Of a stretch of 30,656 nt of DNA, positions 25,079-30,656 are shown in pieces (position 1 is the stretch's first letter; every line of letters begins with the position of its first letter). The stretch covers positions 1 through 30,656 of the forward strand of contig DCGI01000005.1 of NCBI GenBank assembly GCA_002315475.1, written 5' to 3'. The position numbers and the translations under genes were made by a program. The DNA is from Christensenella sp. UBA1782 (GTDB lineage Bacteria; Bacillota; Clostridia; Christensenellales; DTU072). The notes below the pieces were generated by a model. That model was not told the origin of the DNA, made no database searches, and saw only the letters and a list, made by a program, of their open reading frames with translations.

Positions 25079-27232
25079 ATGAAAAACATTCGAGAAACCG
25101 AACCTTTTGCGTACGGATTTTTGCATTGTAAAAGCAAAAGCGTTGAAAAGAGGATGGCTTGCAGCATTTTGAACTATGCGCAAGTCGTACCCGTCACCGT
25201 CCGCGCCGAAGATTGGTTTGCGGGAAATACCTGTAACGCCGAAAATTACGATATTCGGTTTCGCTCAAACGGTGCGATGGATTATCGCATGGAACTATTT
25301 GCAAAGAGTATTCGGAAAAATCCGCTTGCCCTTGTGTACCAAGTACGGATGTTCCCGCATATCGGTGAAAATTACGTCTTTTGGACGAGAAATCATAAAG
25401 AACACGCCCTTGCCGTCCATAAAAATCTGTGGGGTACGGGACTCGGACATGGCAATCCCGATTATAAAATGTTGTTGGACGTCGGGACGAAAGGGATTCG
25501 AGAAAAGATAGCAAAATATCGTACCGTCCATAGCGACAAAGGGGAATTTTACGATTCTCTCGAATGTACGTTGGACGCCTTCGAGCTTCTCGCAAAACGC
25601 TACCGCGACGAGGCAAAGAAGCAAATGCAAACGGCAAGCGAAGAAGAAAAAATCGCTTTGCGACGCATGGCAGACGCCCTCGAAAACGTCCCTCGAAACA
25701 AACCGAGAAACTTTTTTGAAGCGGTTCAGTTTTTTTGGCTCGCTTTTTCCTTTCTGGAAATTGATTCTCCGGGACTGTTCGACTACGCCCTCGGCAAATA
25801 TTACGACGAGGACGACAGCGGTATTCGGTATGCTTGTCTGCAAAAACTGTGGGAGCTGTTTTATAAAACCCGCTCGTGGAATCTTTGCATCGGCGGAAGC
25901 GATGAAAAGGGTAACGATTTATGTTGCGACCTCACGTACGATATCTTGAAAGTGGCTCGGGAATATCGATACAATACGCCCAATATTACCATGCGTTTTC
26001 ATAAAAATTCTCCCGAACGAGCATGGAAAGAGGCCGCGGCAACTCTCGCCACCGGCATCGGTATGCCCGCCGTTTATAACGACGAATGTGTTTGTACCGC
26101 GTTGGAAAATTTGGGTATCCCGCCACAAGACAGTCATTTATACTGTATGAACGGTTGTAACCAAATTGATATTTTCGGTAAGTCCCACATGGGTTTGGAA
26201 GACGGAGAATTTTGCGTTGCCAAAGCGTTGGAATACCTGCTGTTTCGTGGCAGATGTCAACATTCTCATCAAAAATTGGGATTGGATTTAGGTAATCCCG
26301 AGAAATTTACGACGTTTGACGAGTTTTTGCAGGCGTTTTTCCGAGAAACCGACTATATGGCGGATACGGTAACCCGCCTTTCCAACGAGGCACAAGCGTG
26401 GCATGCCCGTTTTTCTCCCAACCCTTGGCGGTCGAACCTGATTGAAGGCTGTATCGAAAAAGGGGTAGACTATAAGTGCGGAGGACCTCTCTACGGGCAC
26501 GGACAAATCTTGACAGAAGGCTTGACGGATACGGCAGACAGTCTTACCGCCATTAAGCATTTTGTGTTCGACACCCGAAAGTATACGTTAAAAACCCTCG
26601 TTACCGCCTTAAAAAAGAACTTCGTCGGCTATTCGGAGCTTTATAGGGACTTTTCGACCTACCATAAATTCGGGAACGATTTAGAGGACGCCGACGAAAT
26701 GTATGCGACGATTTATCATCATATTTATCGGTATTTCTTAAAAATCGACACTTTTCGTGGCGGAAAATTCGGCGTAGGGTGCAGTACGTTCGAGCGTGCC
26801 GCCAATTACGGCAGACACTTAGGGGCCTTGCCGAACGGAAAACGCAAAGAAGACTCTTTGCTCGCCGACAGTATCGGTGCCGTACCGGGTTGCGATACGT
26901 TCGGCCCCACCGCCCTCTTGAATTCGGTTTTGAAAGTTGACCAGACGTTGGCGACCAGCGGCAACGTTATGCAGATGAAATTCCCGAAAGCACCGTTTCA
27001 GACCCCCGTCGGGCAGGAAGCATTTATCGCACTCGCCAAGACCTATTTTCGGCAGGGCGGGCAAACCTTGCAAATCAACGTCGTGTCGAAAGAAGAATTA
27101 CTCGACGCCAAAATTCACCCCGAACGCCATCAAAACTTAATCGTGCGGGTGGGCGGATTCAGTCAATACTTTGTACGTTTGGAAGAAGGCTTGCAAGATA
27201 ACATCATTCAAAGAACGGAAAACGAACTGTAA
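25079..27232 (+). CDS. Glycyl radical enzyme (pyruvate formate-lyase family), unknown substrate
   Basis: This 717-residue oxygen-sensitive enzyme carries a protein radical. The C-terminal radical loop is RVGGFSQYF with the radical Gly at 693, followed by the usual IIQRTEN ending. The thiyl Cys is C360 in YCMNGCNQIDI. Characterised diol, choline, hydroxyproline and isethionate members carry Glu two residues after the Cys; here it is Gln362, so this is not an ordinary eliminase. It is not pyruvate formate-lyase, which has two adjacent Cys. GHGNPDYKMLLDVG near 120-133 is family-typical. At 717 residues it is shorter than the usual 780-850. The start at 25079 follows the reductase stop by 1 nt with no ribosome binding site; the longer open frame overlaps the reductase and is rejected. 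Its activase follows by 1 nt. Confidence 0.92.
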   Translation: MKNIRETEPFAYGFLHCKSKSVEKRMACSILNYAQVVPVTVRAEDWFAGNTCNAENYDIRFRSNGAMDYRMELFAKSIRKNPLALVYQVRMFPHIGENYVFWTRNHKEHALAVHKNLWGTGLGHGNPDYKMLLDVGTKGIREKIAKYRTVHSDKGEFYDSLECTLDAFELLAKRYRDEAKKQMQTASEEEKIALRRMADALENVPRNKPRNFFEAVQFFWLAFSFLEIDSPGLFDYALGKYYDEDDSGIRYACLQKLWELFYKTRSWNLCIGGSDEKGNDLCCDLTYDILKVAREYRYNTPNITMRFHKNSPERAWKEAAATLATGIGMPAVYNDECVCTALENLGIPPQDSHLYCMNGCNQIDIFGKSHMGLEDGEFCVAKALEYLLFRGRCQHSHQKLGLDLGNPEKFTTFDEFLQAFFRETDYMADTVTRLSNEAQAWHARFSPNPWRSNLIEGCIEKGVDYKCGGPLYGHGQILTEGLTDTADSLTAIKHFVFDTRKYTLKTLVTALKKNFVGYSELYRDFSTYHKFGNDLEDADEMYATIYHHIYRYFLKIDTFRGGKFGVGCSTFERAANYGRHLGALPNGKRKEDSLLADSIGAVPGCDTFGPTALLNSVLKVDQTLATSGNVMQMKFPKAPFQTPVGQEAFIALAKTYFRQGGQTLQINVVSKEELLDAKIHPERHQNLIVRVGGFSQYFVRLEEGLQDNIIQRTENEL

Positions 27233-27233
27233 C

Positions 27234-28079
27234 ATGGACGGAATGGTTTTTAACGTGCAGCGATTTTCTCTACAGGACGGCAAGGGCATCCGTACCACCG
27301 TTTTTTTGAAGGGTTGTTCGTTGCGGTGCGTGTGGTGTCATAATCCGGAATCGCAAAAAAGCACGCCGGAACTTGCCGTATATTCCCGAAAATGTACCCG
27401 TTGCGGAGCGTGCGAAAAAGTCTGTTCCCGTACTTTTTCGCAAGAATGTACCGCTTGCGGAAAATGCCTTTCCGTCTGTAAAAACGACGCACGAGAAATT
27501 CTCGGAAAAATCCATTCTCCCGCAGAAATTTTCGACATGGTAAAAAGGGACAAAGAGTACTATATCACGTCGGGCGGCGGCGTAACCCTTTCGGGGGGAG
27601 AACCGCTGTTGCAAGCCGATTTTTGTCGGGAAATCTTGATGCTTTGCCACGAAAACGGCATCAATACAGTCATAGAAACGGCAGGCAACGTACCGTTTTC
27701 TGCGTTTGAAAAGGTTTTACCCTATACCGATACCTTTCTGTTCGACCTCAAAGCCATCGACGAAAAAGTCCATATTTTTTGTACCGGTTCAAGCAATACT
27801 CGTATTCTGCAAAACGCCTCGCTTTTGAAAGAAAAAACGAAAAACCTTTTGTTTCGTATGCCTTATATTCCGCACTATAACGACGGAGAACTGCCCAAAA
27901 TCAAAGCATTTGTCGAGGACTTTCCGTTAGAGCTTTTACCCTACCACACCATCGGAATCGGCAAGTATGCCACACTCGGCAAAGCCTATCGCCTTTCCGA
28001 CGTTACCCCGCCTTCGGTCGACGAAATGACCGACCTCGCTCGAAAATACGGCGTCCTCTATCAACCTTCCGGCTATTAG
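27234..28079 (+). CDS. Glycyl radical enzyme activating enzyme (radical SAM)
   Basis: This 281-residue radical-SAM enzyme puts the radical on the preceding glycyl radical enzyme. The SAM cluster motif CX3CX2C is C28, C32, C35 (GCSLRCVWCHNPES). Two ferredoxin-like sites follow, C54-C57-C60-C64 and C72-C75-C78-C82. This insertion occurs in activases of the diol-dehydratase, choline lyase and decarboxylase groups but not in PflA, so it argues against a pyruvate formate-lyase pair. SAM-binding GGGVTLSGGEPLLQ is at about 118-131. The start at 27234 comes 1 nt after the upstream stop, without a ribosome binding site. It is the last gene of the 13-gene run; a terminator-like hairpin follows. Confidence 0.94.
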   Translation: MDGMVFNVQRFSLQDGKGIRTTVFLKGCSLRCVWCHNPESQKSTPELAVYSRKCTRCGACEKVCSRTFSQECTACGKCLSVCKNDAREILGKIHSPAEIFDMVKRDKEYYITSGGGVTLSGGEPLLQADFCREILMLCHENGINTVIETAGNVPFSAFEKVLPYTDTFLFDLKAIDEKVHIFCTGSSNTRILQNASLLKEKTKNLLFRMPYIPHYNDGELPKIKAFVEDFPLELLPYHTIGIGKYATLGKAYRLSDVTPPSVDEMTDLARKYGVLYQPSGY

Positions 28080-28110
28080 TTTTCGAAAAACGGTATCGCA
28101 AAAACGGCGT

Positions 28111-28130
28111 ATATCGTGTCGATATTTTTT
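28111..28130 (+). terminator. Weak intrinsic terminator after the activase
   Basis: ATATCG and CGATAT form a 6-bp stem with a 3-nt loop, followed by five more T. The stem is AT-rich, so read-through is possible. The gap 28080-28236 otherwise holds a short repeat and the next promoter. Confidence 0.5.
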
Positions 28131-28170
28131 CCAAGAAATGTCATAATACTTAAAAAAAGATTTTTTTCCG

Positions 28171-28191
28171 AAGAAAATTCGTAGTTTTCTT
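28171..28191. repeat. Short inverted repeat upstream of the SGNH lipoprotein promoter
   Basis: AAGAAAA (28171-28177) and TTTTCTT (28185-28191) flank 7 nt and end 9 bp before the -35 box. The repeat could be an operator or chance AT-rich symmetry. Confidence 0.3.
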
Positions 28192-28200
28192 GCGGATTGG

Positions 28201-28229
28201 TTTACATTTTGTTCGAATTTTGGTATGCT
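28201..28229 (+). promoter_or_regulatory. Promoter of the SGNH lipoprotein gene
   Basis: TTTACA (28201-28206), 17 bp, TATGCT (28224-28229). Transcription would start at about 28236, at the ATG itself (28237), which predicts a leaderless message. Confidence 0.6.
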
Positions 28230-28236
28230 TTATAGT

Positions 28237-29976
28237 ATGAAAAAGAAAATATCGGCGGTTCTGCTTTGTGTCGTATTTCTCGCGGTGTTGTTCGGGGCTT
28301 TCGGTTGTCGGGACGAAGGAACGAAGGATGCCGCCGTCGGGGAAGAAAAGGTTATTGTATATTTGGGGGACTCCATTGCCGAAGCGGTGGCAGGACCTTC
28401 TCCTTTGACCGAGCGAGAAACGTACGGATACTACGGTATCCTCGGCAATATCAACGGGTACACCTTTTATAATCGTGCCGTCAGCGGCTACCAAACGAAG
28501 GATTTACTGACGTTTATTCAGCGGGAGGACGACGGCGTCAATATGGTAAAATCGTTGGTTTCCACCGCCGATATTATTCATATTTCCATTTTGGGGAACG
28601 ACCTTCTCGGGTACGATATTTCGTCCATGATTATCGAAGCGGGGAGCGACACGTTCGAGACCGAAGACAAGCGGTTAGAAACGGCGTATGAAAATTTAGA
28701 TAAAATCATCACGACTTTGCACGAAATGAATCCCGATGCGACGGTTATTTTGCAAACGCTTTACAATCCTATCGGGGAGAACAGTCCTCTGGTTTCCTCT
28801 CGGGCAAAGAGTGCGCTTGCCGCCCAATCGTACGTCGCTAAGGATTTTCATAAGCTTGCGGGCAAGATGATTTCTCGTTTGAACGATGTTTTGTATCGGT
28901 ATTTGGAGGAGAACACCAAAAAAACCTTACTCGGAAAAGTAAAATATCAACCCTTCTATTTGGTTGACGTGTATTCCGCTTTTGAAGAAGTCTATAAGAA
29001 AAATTATTCTCGCTGGCAAAGTTTATTTTGTCCCGACGGCATTCACCCTGCCAACGAGGGACACGCCATTATTGCCGAAGAAAATCAAAAAATGTTGGAA
29101 TCGTTGGGACTTGCCGCCGAAAATTCTTTACAACGGTATAAATCTTTACGGAACGAACAACTGAATCGTCTATACAAGGGGATTATTTCGGTATCTCCCG
29201 TCGTCGAGGACATAAACGCCTGTACCGATATGGCGGACGTAACCTTCACGTATTTTGATGCCGTCAGCGGAAAAACGCCTTATTATGCGAACGAACCGAC
29301 CTACAAGGGGACGCATTTTGACGAGAACCTGTACTTTGAATTTACTTCCCTTCGATTCGGAGCAAGAGAGCTGACCGAAATTGATTTTATGGGAATCGTC
29401 ATAATGCCGATATCCGAACAAAGCCAAATTTCCTTTTACGAAGACGGAACGTTTGAGTGGAAACTCTACTTAAAAGGGGGGTTTATCAATCTGTTGAAGT
29501 TGTTGATTCAGCAGATGGGCAGTGTGGATATTTCTTCGACGTTGGGTTTGGATATTGATTATTTGCAGTCCTATTATTTGCAACAGATGTTTCCGGGATT
29601 CGATTATAGCGACCTCGACAAGTCTCTGCAGATTTTGGAGGCGGCACTCGGCGTTTCTATCGAGGGAATAGACAGCTCGAAACAATGCGTACGAGAAACG
29701 GCTTTGTATCTTGCGCAAACGGGAAAAATCGTCATAAACGATCCCGACGTACTTGGCGACGAAGTCGGCATCACGTGGGAAGGGGATTACCGCTTAAAAC
29801 AAATCCGCTCCGACTTGACGGGAGAAACCTATACGGCGATTTATATCAATGACGATTTCTTCCTCGGGGAGTCGTATTTCCGTTTTACGTATACCGAAAC
29901 CGAAGACGGCATTTTTATTCGTGCCACCAATGACGTCGCCCATATCGTCATCGAAGGGAAGGGCACGAGGAGTTAA
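28237..29976 (+). CDS. SGNH/GDSL-hydrolase lipoprotein with a large unknown C-terminal region
   Basis: This 579-residue surface lipoprotein has lipobox FGAFGC (modified C24). Residues about 38-285 are an SGNH hydrolase. Block I is YLGDSIAEA with nucleophile S46, block II Gly is in NRAVSGYQ (about 84), block III is GND (120-122), and block V is DGIHPANEGH with D267 and H270. It probably removes acyl or acetyl groups from lipids or glycans at the cell surface. Residues about 290-579 match no family I know; they look beta-rich, with an amphipathic helical part near 410-440. The ATG at 28237 is preferred to that at 28225 because MKKK begins the signal peptide, but neither has a ribosome binding site. 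Confidence 0.88.
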   Translation: MKKKISAVLLCVVFLAVLFGAFGCRDEGTKDAAVGEEKVIVYLGDSIAEAVAGPSPLTERETYGYYGILGNINGYTFYNRAVSGYQTKDLLTFIQREDDGVNMVKSLVSTADIIHISILGNDLLGYDISSMIIEAGSDTFETEDKRLETAYENLDKIITTLHEMNPDATVILQTLYNPIGENSPLVSSRAKSALAAQSYVAKDFHKLAGKMISRLNDVLYRYLEENTKKTLLGKVKYQPFYLVDVYSAFEEVYKKNYSRWQSLFCPDGIHPANEGHAIIAEENQKMLESLGLAAENSLQRYKSLRNEQLNRLYKGIISVSPVVEDINACTDMADVTFTYFDAVSGKTPYYANEPTYKGTHFDENLYFEFTSLRFGARELTEIDFMGIVIMPISEQSQISFYEDGTFEWKLYLKGGFINLLKLLIQQMGSVDISSTLGLDIDYLQSYYLQQMFPGFDYSDLDKSLQILEAALGVSIEGIDSSKQCVRETALYLAQTGKIVINDPDVLGDEVGITWEGDYRLKQIRSDLTGETYTAIYINDDFFLGESYFRFTYTETEDGIFIRATNDVAHIVIEGKGTRS

Positions 29977-29980
29977 TGGT

Positions 29981-30415
29981 ATGAGATGTGTTGTGCAAAG
30001 AATTCGGGAAGCCGAAGTGTACGTTGACGGCAAGACCGTCGGAAAATCGGGCAAAGGTCTACTTGTTTTGTGCGGTTTTACCGATACCGACACCCAAGAA
30101 ACCATTGATTGGGTTGCCAATCGCATTGTCCTTTCTCGAATCTTTCCCGACGAGAACGGAAAACTCAATAAGTCGTTGCTCGACGTCGGCGGCACCATCC
30201 TCTGTATCAGTAATTTTACCCTTTATGCCGATTGTAAACATGGCACCCGTCCCGATTTTTCCCACGCCGCCAAAGGCGAAATCAGTAAACCCATGTATGA
30301 CCGCTTTTTAGCCAAACTCAATGAAAAAGTCCATACCGAAAGCGGCATCTTCGGGGAGCACATGGAACTTTCCATTTATAGCGACGGTCCTATCACCGTT
30401 ATCGTTGAAAAATAA
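29981..30415 (+). CDS. dtd: D-aminoacyl-tRNA deacylase
   Basis: This 144-residue cytoplasmic proofreading enzyme removes D-amino acids (and glycine from tRNA-Ala) from mischarged tRNA. It begins MRCVVQRIREAEVYVDGK as expected for Dtd. The active-site motif normally read SQFTL is SNFTL here (77-81), so Asn replaces Gln78. The Gly-cisPro motif GPIT is at 136-139. The length equals the family norm of about 145. GAGGAG lies 8 nt before the ATG; the long upstream open frame overlaps the lipoprotein gene and is rejected. It starts 4 nt after that gene's stop, so the two share a message. Confidence 0.94.
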   Translation: MRCVVQRIREAEVYVDGKTVGKSGKGLLVLCGFTDTDTQETIDWVANRIVLSRIFPDENGKLNKSLLDVGGTILCISNFTLYADCKHGTRPDFSHAAKGEISKPMYDRFLAKLNEKVHTESGIFGEHMELSIYSDGPITVIVEK

Positions 30416-30426
30416 TAAACTCTCGG

Positions 30427-30443
30427 AAAGGGTTTCGCCCTTT
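30427..30443 (+). terminator. Possible weak terminator after dtd
   Basis: AAAGGG and CCCTTT form a 6-bp stem with a 5-nt loop 12 nt after the dtd stop. The T-tract is only the three T of the arm, so confidence is low. Confidence 0.35.
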
Positions 30444-30559
30444 GTCAAACACGCTTGCCTTTTGAGAAAGGGTGCAAAGACAAGGAGAAAGTCGCCTTCC
30501 CCACACAGTGCGCCAAGCCTCAGAAAAAAACAATGGGGGATACACCCAAGTCAATGAAG

Positions 30560-30595
30560 GAATAGCACACCTTTCAAAGGAGAGAAGTGCTATTC
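30560..30595. repeat. Inverted repeat with a nested palindrome
   Basis: GAATAGCAC (30560-30568) pairs with GTGCTATTC (30587-30595). A nested CCTTT/AAAGG palindrome (30570-30580) lies between them. No T-tract follows. The stretch 30416-30656 shows no convincing gene. Confidence 0.55.
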
Positions 30596-30608
30596 TCACA
30601 CAACGGCT

Positions 30609-30635
30609 CAAGCGTCACGCTTGCAAGCGTCACGC
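30609..30635. repeat. 12-bp direct repeat at the right edge
   Basis: CAAGCGTCACGC occurs at 30609-30620 and 30624-30635, separated by TTG. Two copies are too few for a CRISPR array. The region may be the start of a larger intergenic repeat that continues past the window. Confidence 0.6.
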
Positions 30636-30656
30636 AAAAGAAAACCTTTGGGGATG

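Noticed and set aside
25079..28079. Pyruvate formate-lyase and PflA
   Set aside because: The enzyme lacks the adjacent Cys pair, and the activase has the two extra 4Fe-4S sites that PflA lacks.
30609..30635. CRISPR-like direct repeats
   Set aside because: Only two 12-bp copies with a 3-nt spacer and no cas genes.

Overview
The window looks like chromosomal DNA from an anaerobic, Gram-positive-type Firmicute, most likely in the class Clostridia. The reasons are the lipoprotein signal peptides, a BspA-like leucine-rich surface protein, an oxygen-sensitive glycyl radical enzyme with its activase, strong AGGAGG-type ribosome binding sites, and TTGACA-17-TATAAT promoters. A finer placement (for example Christensenellales) is only a guess. 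No rRNA, tRNA, CRISPR array, transposase or phage gene was recognised.

Region 1 (1-2208, minus strand) is a metal-resistance operon. It encodes an ArsR/SmtB-type repressor, a free-standing HMA metal-binding protein and a CadA-like P-type ATPase that runs off the left edge. Its promoter is excellent and overlaps two tandem TGAA-N6-TTCA operators. Region 2 (2209-3032, plus) has two strong palindromes and then a DEDDh exonuclease with an apparently near-leaderless promoter. It converges on region 3 (3010-6235, minus), a two-gene unit with a membrane-anchored protein of unknown function and a cytoplasmic GH78 alpha-L-rhamnosidase.

Region 4 (6415-13973, plus) is one 2477-residue lipoprotein. Its N-terminus has about a dozen CxxC knuckles. 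A very long BspA-type leucine-rich repeat region follows, interrupted by a Tyr/Thr-rich insertion, and the C-terminus is Big_2-like. It ends at a clear intrinsic terminator.

Region 5 (14048-28130, plus) is a run of 13 genes with no gap above 24 nt behind one consensus promoter. The order is: an XRE-cupin regulator; a spermidine/putrescine ABC transporter (potA, potB, potC, potD); a methylthioadenosine/SAH nucleosidase; an RlmL-like rRNA methyltransferase; tilS; a CCA-adding-type enzyme; an HD hydrolase; an aldo/keto reductase; a glycyl radical enzyme; and its radical-SAM activase. The first part handles polyamines and their by-product, the middle handles RNA maturation, and the last three genes look like a small anaerobic catabolic module of unknown substrate.

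Region 6 (28201-30656, plus) has an SGNH-hydrolase lipoprotein behind a promoter placed for a leaderless mRNA, then D-aminoacyl-tRNA deacylase (dtd), then a non-coding stretch with inverted and direct repeats. The strongest candidate for an undescribed system is the aldo/keto reductase, glycyl radical enzyme and activase module at 24205-28079, whose radical enzyme has Gln where characterised eliminases carry a catalytic Glu.
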